Below, in pieces: positions 44,221 to 53,559 of a DNA stretch of 64,000 nt; position 1 is the stretch's first letter, and every line of letters starts with the position of its first letter. Source of the DNA: a virus. The notes beneath the pieces are model-generated. The model was not told the DNA's origin and did not search any database. It saw nothing but the letters and a program-made list of their open reading frames with translations. The translations under genes and the position numbers were made by a program. The stretch covers positions 1 to 64,000 of IMG/VR virus record IMGVR_UViG_3300021437_000011; one strand, given 5' to 3'.

Positions 44221-45855
44221 ATGAGAGTCCCAAAAACACTGGCAAAATTTGCGCATTTGGCTCCTGAAGTGCAGGCAGTTTCGGTGGATGCGCCCGTGGG
44301 CGGCTGGGATGCGATCAGCCCGCTGGCGAAGATGGACCCGCGGTATGCGGTTACTCTCGACAACTGGGTGCCAAGGACCGCCTATATAGAGTTGCGCAAG
44401 GGATACCAGACGTGGTGTCAGGGTTTGGCCACAACGCCTGTGGAAACCCTCATGACCTATCGGCCAGAAGGCGCTCCAGAGGCCATGTTCGCGGCGTGCA
44501 ATGGCGCAATCTGGAATGTTTCTGGGCAAGGGAGCCCCGTGCGCGTCGTGACGGGACTGAGCTCCAACAGATGGCAATATATCAATTTCACGCCTGCTGG
44601 CGGCGCAAATTACCTCTATGCCGTCAATGGCATAGATACCCCTCTCTTGTGGAATGGCGCAATCTGGACCAACCCGGTTATCACCGGGGTGACGGCGGCG
44701 ACGCTGCGGGGCATTTATGTGCACAAGCGCCGGATCTGGTTTGTTCAAAACCAAGCCACGAGCGTTTGGTATTTGGGGACCGACGCGATCCAGGGAGCGG
44801 CGACGCAGCTCGACCTTGGCGCGCTGATGAGCAAGGGCGGCTATCTTGTCGGCGTTGGCACGTGGACGATTGACGGCGGCCTGGGGCCTGACGATTACGC
44901 CGTCTTCGCCTCAAGCCGCGGCGAGCTCATCATTTATAAGGGAACCGATCCGTCCAGCGCCACCGCCTGGTCTCTTGTGGGCGTTTTCGATTTTCCTCCG
45001 GCGTTGGGTTATAGGTGTTTTTATCGGATGGGGTCAGATCTGTGGATGATCACAACTCAGGGCGTCATCCCCGTGTCGCAAGGTCTCCCCTTCGACCCGG
45101 CCGGCTCGCGCTCGGCCGCGATCACGAGTCGTATCCAAAACGCAATGCTCCAATCTGGCGCGGCTGGGCAATATCTCTTTGGCTGGCAACTCATCAGCTA
45201 TCCAAACGAAGCTTTGGCCCTGTTGAATGTGCCTATTCTGGAGAATGTCAGCCAGCAACAGTATGTAACAAATCTTCTTACTGGGGCATGGTGTCGGTTT
45301 ACCGGGTGGAATGCGAATACGTTTGAAATATTCAATGATAAACTGTACTTTGGAGACAATACCGGTAATGTAAATCTTGCCTATAGCGGATCTACAGACC
45401 TCATAACACCCATCAATGCGGACCTGAAGTGCGCGTTTAACTATTTTGGAGACCCAAGCCGACTCAAGCGCATGAGCATGGCGGAGCCGCTCATGGTGAC
45501 GAGCGGAGCAATTACGCCTACCCTGGCTGTTGATGTGGATTTTTCGGACACAAGCCCCAGCGCTCCGATCAATAACATTGTTCCTCAAGGGTCTGCTTAC
45601 GACGCATCTGTTTATGACACCGGGATTTACGCTGCTGGAAACGTTTCTCTTGTGAGCTGGCTCTCGACTGAAGCACAGGGACGCGCTCTTGCGCTTCGAA
45701 TGAAAGTAAATCTTCTTCCTCTCATAGTTTCAAACCAGTCTATATTTGATACTGGCGTGTTCGATGCTTTAATCTTCGATGGGCTTAGTTCATCTGACGT
45801 GACTCTTCAGCTTAACGCCTTCAACGCTTTAGTGGAGTTTGGAGCCAATGTATAA
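44221..45855 (+). CDS. Tail protein, packaged-DNA-stabilisation type, 544 aa
   Basis: ATG 44221. Throughout, short beta segments with Trp/Tyr/Gly motifs suggest a propeller (FAACNGAIWNVSGQGSPVRV; YLYAVNGIDTPLLWNGAIWT; YVHKRRIWFVQNQATSVWYL; TDPSSATAWSLVGVFDFPPA). The C-terminal part is beta-rich (YDASVYDTGIYAAGNVSLVS). Position and pattern fit podovirus tail hub proteins such as P22 gp10 or T7 gp12-like, which close the channel after packaging. Family exactness uncertain. Confidence 0.65.
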   Translation: MRVPKTLAKFAHLAPEVQAVSVDAPVGGWDAISPLAKMDPRYAVTLDNWVPRTAYIELRKGYQTWCQGLATTPVETLMTYRPEGAPEAMFAACNGAIWNVSGQGSPVRVVTGLSSNRWQYINFTPAGGANYLYAVNGIDTPLLWNGAIWTNPVITGVTAATLRGIYVHKRRIWFVQNQATSVWYLGTDAIQGAATQLDLGALMSKGGYLVGVGTWTIDGGLGPDDYAVFASSRGELIIYKGTDPSSATAWSLVGVFDFPPALGYRCFYRMGSDLWMITTQGVIPVSQGLPFDPAGSRSAAITSRIQNAMLQSGAAGQYLFGWQLISYPNEALALLNVPILENVSQQQYVTNLLTGAWCRFTGWNANTFEIFNDKLYFGDNTGNVNLAYSGSTDLITPINADLKCAFNYFGDPSRLKRMSMAEPLMVTSGAITPTLAVDVDFSDTSPSAPINNIVPQGSAYDASVYDTGIYAAGNVSLVSWLSTEAQGRALALRMKVNLLPLIVSNQSIFDTGVFDALIFDGLSSSDVTLQLNAFNALVEFGANV

Positions 45856-48800
45856 TGGCGCCCCGCTCTCATCTCAATTTGGCGAATTCGACCCAAATAA
45901 CGCGGACATTGTCAACGCGTTGAACGGGTCTCAGCCGATGTTCAGTGGCCAAAATCCTCAGACGCAAGCGCTGATGAGCGCGATCTCCGGGCAGCTCCCG
46001 CAACCAGGGCGAGACACGGGCGGATGGTCGACTCTTGACGCGATGTCGGGATATGGGGATACGGAGCCGACGCAAGCGCCGCTGGCGCGTCGGCCGTGGG
46101 GCATGCTCACGCCAGAGCAGGGGCGCGTTGAAGTCGCTGGGGCGTTGCCCGGATACGCCAGAACCGCAGTCGCCCGCGAAGTGGAGGCGAAAGAGGCTCG
46201 GGCTCGGCCCGCCGAGGCTCCCGCGCTCTCGTATATGGGCATGCCCCTGATCAGCGCCCAGGAAGCCAAGGACGCCGCAGAACGGGAGCTTGCGGCGGCG
46301 CAGGCGAAGAAGGCCCACGCTGAGGCGCAGCTCGCTGGAGAAGCCGCCTTGCCGACGACGACGCCGCTCCGGAATGCGGCGGAGAATGCTTTCCAGGCTG
46401 CTGGGGCAAGCTACGCCGCTGTTCCAAAATTCGCCGGATACATTGGGGGATGGCTCGCCAACGAAGCTGGCTCCGAGGTCCCCCCTACGGACAACGCTGT
46501 CTTCCACTTGGGCGACGCGGCCGACAAATGGTCCAAGGCGGCTTTTCCTGGAGACCCGGAAAGAGCTGACGAATTCGGGACCAAGGCCGCACACCTGACC
46601 GGATTCCTCGCGACTCTCTACGGAGCTGGGGGCGTGAAGGCGATGACCGAGGGCGGCCCCGAGCTGGCGGCCAAGATCGGGACCGCAGTCACAAAGGGGT
46701 CTCAGGCGGCGCTTGCCGTGGGGACTGGCGGCATGGGCCAGTTTGAGGCGGCCACGGCGGCGATGGAGGCTGGCGAGGGGCGGCATCCGATGCCTGGGGT
46801 CACGATCACGCCGCAGGGCCTGCCGGTAAGCGAGCGGGACCGGGCGTTGGCGACGCTGCTCGGCGCGGGTGTCGGGCTCACTAGCCTCATTCCCATGGCG
46901 TCGGCGACAGCCACCGCTGGCGAGCGCGAGATCGGCGCGGTCATGGCGAAGGCGCTGGAAGGATCTGGCGTCAATGCAGGCCAGATGGCGGCGTTCAATG
47001 TGTTGAACAACGCGATAGCGCGAGAGATTTATGACCCAGAACGGTCTCTCGCACAGGGGATGAATGAAGACGTTGCGCTTGGGGCGCTTGCTGGCGGAGT
47101 TGCTCATGGGCTAGCCGCCGCTACTGGACCAAAACGGCTGTCGACGCCAGAGGAAATCCAGGCGTTTATTGATGCGGCTCGGCGGCATGACACAGACCCA
47201 GCGAAGGCCGCCTACTGGCAGAATATGCGCCGATGGGCTGACGACACGCTTCTTCTTCCCGCGCCAAACGCGGGAGCTCCAGGAGCCGCTCCGCCTACGC
47301 CGATCCCCGCGCCAGTTGCGCCAAACGCGCCTAATGTGGCTCCGGCCGAAGAAGCTCCACGGGAGGTCGAAACTTCGGCTGCGCCAGAACCTGTAAAACT
47401 TGGCGAGGCAGGGCCATATGCGCTTCGCGATGCAACGAATTGGAGGGAGGAAGCCCATGGGGACAGACCACCAGCAGGTCGCGGAGAGAGCGCTCAAAAT
47501 ATCGGAGCAAGCGAGGAAGTTGGGCCACCACGAGACAGAGCAGTACTACCGAGCGAAGGCGGAAAGGCACTTGGCCCGCGCCCAGTGGTTGGAACGGAGA
47601 CGTTTGGCTACCGCGACAAAGACGGCTCCCCAGTCGTAGGCGCGATCAATAATGAAAAACCAGCAACGGACTATAGGGGCCGACTGGTTTTTCGTGCTTA
47701 CCCAGAAGGGACGACCATACAGCGCAACGAAAGTCCGGCGCGCAAGCTTGGCGAGCCCCTTGCCAAAGTCACCTTGAACCAACACCCCGACGGTTCGTGG
47801 GAAGTCGGGATGATGGAGACACATCCCGACCAAGGAGGCCGCCACCTCACCGGCAACATGCTCAACGCCATTGAAGATCGCCTTGGGCAGAAGCTCAAAG
47901 CCCCTGGCACGTTCTGGCCTGATGGATACCGCCTCTGGAGCAAGCGCGATCCTGAAGCCGTGCAACACCATCAGGAAGTAGATGGAGAGCATCTTAGCCC
48001 TGCGACGATCAAACGCCGCATCGACAAAAATCAGGAGGATATGACCGCCGCCGATCCCATCAGGGATTGGGAATACATCTCCGACCTGCAGAAAGAAAAC
48101 AAACGCCTGACAGCGGCGTTTGAGCGCGTTCCAGAGCATGCGCGGACGCCAGAGGCGCTAGCGGGGCAATTTGCCCTGCGCGGCGTCCATGCGACAGAAG
48201 CTGATTTCGATCGCTTCGATCCAGAGAAGTCGGGCTCGCGCTTCAATCTCAACTTTTGGGGGAATGGCGTCTACATGACGCCGCTGGAGCATGCGCAAGA
48301 GTTGGGAAAGGCTGGAGAGGCGGGAACTTACTATGGAGAAGCCGCGCCTGGGCCTGGCGCTAAGCATTATCTGCTGTCACTCGACGCCAAGAAGCCGTTT
48401 GTCATTGATCACGCCTTAGATGAATTGGGCGATGTCCATTCGGCGAAGGCTGACTGGGGGTCGCTCAAGCCGCACGGATGGGAGCACGAGATGCCCCCCG
48501 TGATGGCCTGGCGAGACCCAAAGGCCCTGGAGAGCGCCCGCGCCGCCATTCCCGATGCGGCCCGTAGGGACGCGCGGGAGGCAGAGCAAGCCCGCGACGC
48601 AGCCATAGACCAGATGTGGGCGCTAGATCCGAGACATGGGACGCCCCCGGAAGATATCGCGGAGGCTAAGCAAAAGGTCGACGACCTTAGCCAAAAGGCG
48701 TTTGAGGCGCGGAGGAAAGCGCATCCGCCCGCAGTTCTTGCCGAGAAATTCACTCAAGCGTTGAAGTCCGCTGGCTATGACTCGGTTATCGTTAAGCAAA

Positions 48801-51445
48801 ATGGCAAACCCTATGAGATGCTTGCCGTTGAGCCTGGAACTGTCACGGCGGCTCATGGCGGCGAAGAGATGTACGCCCTGCGCGGCTTCTATCGGCCTGA
48901 TCTTGCTGCGGCGAGGAATTTCCCACAGGACAGAGCGACGGCGGGTCAGTGGGTGGCGGGCCTGACGAAGACGCCAGGGGCTAAGCGCTGGCTTGACCTG
49001 ATCGGATTTAATGACTGGGCGAACCAGCAAAAGGGCTCAATCTCTCGCGACGATGTTTTGACTTTCATGCGTATGAATGATGTTCACGTCACTGAACGGC
49101 AACTCGGCGAAGGCGGAGAGGAGTACAAGGATATAGTTGAGAAGTTGAACAGAATAAAAATGGAGAAAGCTCAGTCTCCAACTTCTCAAAGGCGGAATGA
49201 ACTTGTTTCACAGGAGCAAGACCTCAGGGAAAAGCTCCAGGAAGTTAGTGATGCGTTCCGTAATGCCTCCATCCCTGGGGGAGTTAACTATAGAGAGATG
49301 CTTATCGAAGTCCCTGAACTTAAGCGTCAGGGGTGGACGTCTCCCCATTTCGAAGGGCAGGACGTCATCCATCTGCGAGCCGATGACCGCACCATGCCAA
49401 ATGGAGACTTGGTCCTTTTCCTGCATGAGCTGCAAAGCGACCTTCATCAAGCAGGGCGAAAGCACGGTTATAGACAAGACATTGATAAGATCATGTCCGA
49501 TAAAACCGATGAGTACGAGAAGGCTATGGCGGAATGGGAGGCGCGTCAATCAGAGTGGAAGCCGCTGGAGCGCAAACTAACCAAGGCTATTGATTTGGTT
49601 TCTGGCAAGCTGTACTACGATGGAAGATGGATTGATCTGTCAAATCAAAGCAGAGAAATAACTAGCACAATAGGTCAACTTGATCCATCTTCAACTGAAG
49701 ATGTGAAGTGGGTTTTACAACGAGGTGATACTCTTCCAGGCGCATTTTTGCCATATTATGATGTGGTAAAATCTCTTTTAACTCCAGAAGAGATTTATTC
49801 TTATCAGGATTTGGTCAATAAAGAGATACGCCATGAGTCTGACGCCGAACCGCGCCGACCTGACCGAGACACGGTTCTGGAGGAGGTGGAGCATATGCCT
49901 CCGGAGGCTCCTTTTAAGGGAAACTGGTGGTCAGAGCTTGGGATAAAATATCTCATCCAAAGGGCTGTCGCTGATGGATATGACGCTTTCGCGCTGCCAA
50001 GAGCGGACCAGATTGAGCCTCGTGTCCTTGCGGAGCCGGGGTCTTTGAAGAAATTCTATGACGAAAATCTCCCAAGATTCGTTGAAAAATACGTAAAAAA
50101 TCTTGGCGGAAAAGTAGAAGACGTACCGTCAAAATATTTGAGTAACTTAACAGAATACAAGACAGATAAGGAGTTGGTGGGAGACGTTCTCGATGACCTC
50201 AGGCGTAACCCTCGTGACCTGTCTCTATCTGAGGTAAGAGAAATCGTCTCCGCCATAAGATACTTCAGCGGAAATACTCTTGAAGACACTCTTGGCAGTC
50301 TCTCTGAACGGGTAAGGGATCGCATCTTGAAAGATGCTGAAGAGAGGGGCAAACCAAAAACGAATAAGATCGTTCGCATTACCCAGGAGATGTTTGAAAA
50401 GATCCTTGGCAAAGGCCAAGCCATGGCGCTGACCCCAGAGCGCGTGGCGAAGATGATGGAGACGTCTCTTAACGCTGGGAAGCCAGTTAATGTCTCCACG
50501 TCGGCGATAAATCAAGTCCACGAGGCGATTGCGCCAATGCGCCATGTGGTTCCGGATGACACTGGCGTCCATGTGCTGTCGCGGATTGAGCCGCAAAAAG
50601 ATGGGACACTTCTCGCGACATTCACAGATCGGGATGGTAAGCCTTTTCAATTAGTCGCCGACGCCTTCTCGGACCTTTCGAATCTGCGCGGCCTTAGCGC
50701 CGAGGACGGAGCCAAGATCGTCATCGCGAACTTCGGGTCCGGCCAGCGAGCGCATGAGGCTTTCCCAGCCGGCGCCCGTGAGATTGGGGCTGATGACCCC
50801 CATATGGGAGTCTTTTTTCACGAGGGGGTTCACTCCCTCTATCGGCGCGGGCTTATCCCGGCTGACGACTGGTCCAGGCTTGCGCAGCATGCCGCTTCCC
50901 TTAATTTGATGGATATGCCTATAGGCCAATATCTTACCAGCATTGGAGAAAAAATCAATGCTGGCGCTGACGTTCCGCTGAGAGTCATCTATGAGAACGC
51001 CTACAGGGATCTGTCAGCCAACGAGGCGTGCGGACTCATTGAGGAAGAAGAGCCAGTCGCCCATATGATGGAGCTTTTCCATCATGGCCATTTCGCGGGC
51101 AGTGAGATGCGGCCGATCGCTGACCTTCTTCACAAATTCATGAGCGGAGGGTACGCCAAGCCGTCAGTCAAGGCGGAGTCGGGGCAATCCCTTGAGGACA
51201 TCCAAGGCGAGCTGGAGAAGGGGATAAAGGGCCTTTACGCCAGCGAATTTCCAAAGAAAGACGTCGAGGATTGGGGAACCCATGGCTGGTGGGCGCTCGG
51301 CGAGGGGAAGAATACGTATGGCGATCAAGATGTATTAAACCGGGTTAAGGAGAGATTCCCCGACCTTGTTGATAAGTATGGAAAGGCTTATAAATCCAGA
51401 CGAGAAGCTCGCATAAAGGGAATTCTCGGAGAAGTTGCTGAATGA
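45848..51445 (+). CDS. Polyvalent protein with ART-like and zincin domains, 1865 aa
   Basis: ATG 45848 (GGAG upstream). Residues about 1-480 are Ala/Gly-rich and partly membrane-like, as in ejected virion proteins; 480-640 is a Pro-rich linker. At about 775-1010 lies an ADP-ribosyltransferase-like fold (LRGVHATEADFDRFDPEKSG; FWGNGVYMTPLEHAQELGKA). At about 1045-1390 lie polyvalent-protein-associated segments (VAGLTKTPGAKRWLDLIGFN; LFLHELQSDLHQAGRKHGY; WWSELGIKYLIQRAVADGYD). At about 1655 the FFHEGVHSLYRR motif (H1658, E1659, H1662) suggests a zinc metallopeptidase. Such giant proteins are thought to enter the host with DNA and modify targets. It overlaps the next gene by 4 bases. Confidence 0.8.
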   Translation: MYNGAPLSSQFGEFDPNNADIVNALNGSQPMFSGQNPQTQALMSAISGQLPQPGRDTGGWSTLDAMSGYGDTEPTQAPLARRPWGMLTPEQGRVEVAGALPGYARTAVAREVEAKEARARPAEAPALSYMGMPLISAQEAKDAAERELAAAQAKKAHAEAQLAGEAALPTTTPLRNAAENAFQAAGASYAAVPKFAGYIGGWLANEAGSEVPPTDNAVFHLGDAADKWSKAAFPGDPERADEFGTKAAHLTGFLATLYGAGGVKAMTEGGPELAAKIGTAVTKGSQAALAVGTGGMGQFEAATAAMEAGEGRHPMPGVTITPQGLPVSERDRALATLLGAGVGLTSLIPMASATATAGEREIGAVMAKALEGSGVNAGQMAAFNVLNNAIAREIYDPERSLAQGMNEDVALGALAGGVAHGLAAATGPKRLSTPEEIQAFIDAARRHDTDPAKAAYWQNMRRWADDTLLLPAPNAGAPGAAPPTPIPAPVAPNAPNVAPAEEAPREVETSAAPEPVKLGEAGPYALRDATNWREEAHGDRPPAGRGESAQNIGASEEVGPPRDRAVLPSEGGKALGPRPVVGTETFGYRDKDGSPVVGAINNEKPATDYRGRLVFRAYPEGTTIQRNESPARKLGEPLAKVTLNQHPDGSWEVGMMETHPDQGGRHLTGNMLNAIEDRLGQKLKAPGTFWPDGYRLWSKRDPEAVQHHQEVDGEHLSPATIKRRIDKNQEDMTAADPIRDWEYISDLQKENKRLTAAFERVPEHARTPEALAGQFALRGVHATEADFDRFDPEKSGSRFNLNFWGNGVYMTPLEHAQELGKAGEAGTYYGEAAPGPGAKHYLLSLDAKKPFVIDHALDELGDVHSAKADWGSLKPHGWEHEMPPVMAWRDPKALESARAAIPDAARRDAREAEQARDAAIDQMWALDPRHGTPPEDIAEAKQKVDDLSQKAFEARRKAHPPAVLAEKFTQALKSAGYDSVIVKQNGKPYEMLAVEPGTVTAAHGGEEMYALRGFYRPDLAAARNFPQDRATAGQWVAGLTKTPGAKRWLDLIGFNDWANQQKGSISRDDVLTFMRMNDVHVTERQLGEGGEEYKDIVEKLNRIKMEKAQSPTSQRRNELVSQEQDLREKLQEVSDAFRNASIPGGVNYREMLIEVPELKRQGWTSPHFEGQDVIHLRADDRTMPNGDLVLFLHELQSDLHQAGRKHGYRQDIDKIMSDKTDEYEKAMAEWEARQSEWKPLERKLTKAIDLVSGKLYYDGRWIDLSNQSREITSTIGQLDPSSTEDVKWVLQRGDTLPGAFLPYYDVVKSLLTPEEIYSYQDLVNKEIRHESDAEPRRPDRDTVLEEVEHMPPEAPFKGNWWSELGIKYLIQRAVADGYDAFALPRADQIEPRVLAEPGSLKKFYDENLPRFVEKYVKNLGGKVEDVPSKYLSNLTEYKTDKELVGDVLDDLRRNPRDLSLSEVREIVSAIRYFSGNTLEDTLGSLSERVRDRILKDAEERGKPKTNKIVRITQEMFEKILGKGQAMALTPERVAKMMETSLNAGKPVNVSTSAINQVHEAIAPMRHVVPDDTGVHVLSRIEPQKDGTLLATFTDRDGKPFQLVADAFSDLSNLRGLSAEDGAKIVIANFGSGQRAHEAFPAGAREIGADDPHMGVFFHEGVHSLYRRGLIPADDWSRLAQHAASLNLMDMPIGQYLTSIGEKINAGADVPLRVIYENAYRDLSANEACGLIEEEEPVAHMMELFHHGHFAGSEMRPIADLLHKFMSGGYAKPSVKAESGQSLEDIQGELEKGIKGLYASEFPKKDVEDWGTHGWWALGEGKNTYGDQDVLNRVKERFPDLVDKYGKAYKSRREARIKGILGEVAE

Positions 51446-51870
51446 CAAAGATTATTGTTGGTAATGATTTGGTTGTTGCTAATTGGGCTTTTGAGATAAC
51501 AAACTCAAAACCAATGTTGTATAACATGGCTGTCGGAATTGCTGATGATGATGATAATATCTGCGGAGCTTTCATGTTCACGGGGTACAATGGATCGGAT
51601 ATGGAAGTGCATTACTATGGGCCAGGGACGCTAAAAAGAAGGATATTGAAAGAAATCTTTATTTTTGCATTGAAAGTGTTTAATGTTAACCGACTAACAG
51701 TCAGGACCCGAAAAGAATCCATGTCTCGCGGCGTCAAAAAGCTGGGAGCCGTTTATGAGGGAACTATGCGGAGGGTCTACGGGCCGACCGATGGCGACAG
51801 CGACAAAGCTGAACAATGGGCGTTTTTTCGAGAGCGCATGGCGCAGATCGCCGGTTTAGAGAGGATGTGA
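51442..51870 (+). CDS. GNAT-like protein of the tail cluster, 142 aa
   Basis: ATG 51442 overlaps the polyvalent gene. The segments MEVHYYGPGTLKRRILKEIF and VNRLTVRTRKESMSRGVKKL then YEGTMRRVYGP have the strand-helix-strand order of the C-terminal half of GNAT acetyltransferases. Similar short GNAT-like genes occur beside tail genes of podoviruses. The acetyl-CoA loop is not obvious, so activity is uncertain. Confidence 0.6.
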   Translation: MTKIIVGNDLVVANWAFEITNSKPMLYNMAVGIADDDDNICGAFMFTGYNGSDMEVHYYGPGTLKRRILKEIFIFALKVFNVNRLTVRTRKESMSRGVKKLGAVYEGTMRRVYGPTDGDSDKAEQWAFFRERMAQIAGLERM

Positions 51871-51874
51871 GCAC

Positions 51875-52555
51875 ATGTGCGGCTCGTCGCCAAACACAGC
51901 AGGATCAGACTTGCGCTGGTCGCCAGCCGGGCAGCCCCAGGGCGTCGGGTTTAGCGCTCGCCAGCCCGTGACGAACATGCCCACGGTTTCTCTTCCTGGA
52001 GGGACTCCGCCTCCCGTTCCTCCAGGGTCGCTTCCTTCGGCTCCCCCTGGCGCATTTCCGGGCGCGCCATCTGGCGCTCCGCCTTCCGGAACCCCTCCGT
52101 CGCCAACGCCAATGCCAGGAGGAGGCACATTTCCAGCTCAAGGCGCGCCGACGCCCACAGACATAGCTGCTGGCGGCTATCAGGGCGGGGGCCTGTCGCA
52201 ATGGCGCAGAATGGATGTTCCGGCAGGCGCTACCTTTAGGACAAGCCCGCCGCCAAGCGGAGCGGCCGGAGTGATGCCGTATTCGGCTTCCCCGATGGGC
52301 GCTCCCGCTCCCGCGCCTGCTCCTGCTCCAGCGCCAACAGGAGGCAGCGCGCCGACTCCAGCGCCGACGTCTTCATGGATGACTCCCGATATGGCCGCGA
52401 GATTTCGCGCCTGGAACCAGGAAGCGCCTCCAGCTACGTGGTCGCCGCCAAATCCCAGCTTTGGCCAATCGCCTTACGGCCAAGCTCCTGGCGGCCAAGC
52501 TCCTGGCGGCGGATATTCTCCCTATATCCAAGCTATAAGAGGCGGGGGGTACTAA
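51875..52555 (+). CDS. Pro/Gly-rich low-complexity protein, 226 aa
   Basis: ATG 51875 (MCGSSPNT). Nearly the whole protein is Pro, Gly, Ala, Ser and Thr (for example GGTPPPVPPGSLPSAPPGAF, PAPAPAPAPAPTGG), a disordered or collagen-like chain, with a short helical patch near residue 165. It begins MCGS like the next protein. Disordered virion proteins of this kind may pass through the tail channel. No catalytic feature. Confidence 0.6.
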   Translation: MCGSSPNTAGSDLRWSPAGQPQGVGFSARQPVTNMPTVSLPGGTPPPVPPGSLPSAPPGAFPGAPSGAPPSGTPPSPTPMPGGGTFPAQGAPTPTDIAAGGYQGGGLSQWRRMDVPAGATFRTSPPPSGAAGVMPYSASPMGAPAPAPAPAPAPTGGSAPTPAPTSSWMTPDMAARFRAWNQEAPPATWSPPNPSFGQSPYGQAPGGQAPGGGYSPYIQAIRGGGY

Positions 52556-52558
52556 CCC

Positions 52559-53551
52559 ATGTGTGGCTCGACCAGCGCTCCAACACCCACTGATCCCAAG
52601 CAGACGGCGCAGATTCAGCAGGGATACAATATCGCGACTGGCAACGCGACGCAGGCGGCCAACGCGATCAATCAGTCAACTCCGTTTGGCTCCCTGCAAT
52701 ATACGCCGGTCACGGGAGCCGACGGGATAACCCGTTACACCGCGACACAGACGCTTGACCCGAAGAATCAAGCGCTTTTGGACAGCCTCTACGGGACAAA
52801 AAATGTCGCTGGCCAAGGGGCGACGAATGTCCTCCAGGGAGCCTACACGGGCGCGCCGAATATCCTTGGAACGGCCAACAGCGCGACGAATCAGATGATG
52901 GCGGGGGAGATGGGCTATTTGCAGCCTTTCTTCAGCCAGCAGACAAACGCGCTTGACAACCAGCTCCGCAACCAGGGGCTTATGCCGGGGACGCCGGCCT
53001 ACGACAATGCGATGAACTCAATGCGGCAGAGCCAGGGGCAGACGGTTTCTGGAGCGATTGCGCAATTCCAACCGCAGGCGTTCCAGGAGGCGATAGCGGC
53101 GTACAACCTGCCAGCCGACACCGCCGCCAAGCTCGCGGGGCTCGGCGCGCCCATGGGGCTGAGTTTGACGAATACGCCAACGACGAACTACCAGCCGGCC
53201 AATTACACGGGCGCCGTAGCATCTGCGGATCAAATGGCGCAGCAAACCTATCAGGCGCAGATGGCGCAGCAGTCGGCCATGATTCAGGGCTTGGCGGGGA
53301 TGGCAGGCAGCATTGGCGGCGCAATGCTGATGTCCGACAGGCGCGCCAAGACCGATATTGAGCCCGTTGGCGAACTGTTCGACGGAACGCCCATCTATCG
53401 CTTCCGCTATAAAACTGGCGGCCCAGTCCAAATCGGCGTCATGGCGCAGGATATCGAGAAAACCAATCCAGGAGCGGTCTTCGAGGTCAGTGGCGTCAAA
53501 TTCGTTGACTATAGCAAGGCGACCGAGGCCGCCGCGCGGATCGCGGCGTAG
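52559..53551 (+). CDS. Virion protein with S74 chaperone domain, 330 aa
   Basis: ATG 52559 (MCGSTSAPTP). Residues about 15-230 are Gln/Ala/Asn-rich and helical. The C-terminal ~70 residues have the S74 intramolecular-chaperone signature: SDRRAKTDIEPVGELFDGTP, RFRYKTGGPVQIGVMAQDIE, then VDYSKATEAA. These domains trimerise the protein and then cut themselves off at the Ser before Asp-Arg. Here the domain follows a helical rather than a fibre part, as in podovirus ejection or tail proteins. Confidence 0.8.
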   Translation: MCGSTSAPTPTDPKQTAQIQQGYNIATGNATQAANAINQSTPFGSLQYTPVTGADGITRYTATQTLDPKNQALLDSLYGTKNVAGQGATNVLQGAYTGAPNILGTANSATNQMMAGEMGYLQPFFSQQTNALDNQLRNQGLMPGTPAYDNAMNSMRQSQGQTVSGAIAQFQPQAFQEAIAAYNLPADTAAKLAGLGAPMGLSLTNTPTTNYQPANYTGAVASADQMAQQTYQAQMAQQSAMIQGLAGMAGSIGGAMLMSDRRAKTDIEPVGELFDGTPIYRFRYKTGGPVQIGVMAQDIEKTNPGAVFEVSGVKFVDYSKATEAAARIAA

Positions 53552-53559
53552 GGGGAGCC

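Noticed and set aside
45869-47107. Long minus-strand open frame (412 codons) opposite the polyvalent gene
   Set aside because: Arg/His/Ser-rich shadow of a GC-rich gene with strong domain signals on the plus strand; no ribosome site or recognisable fold.
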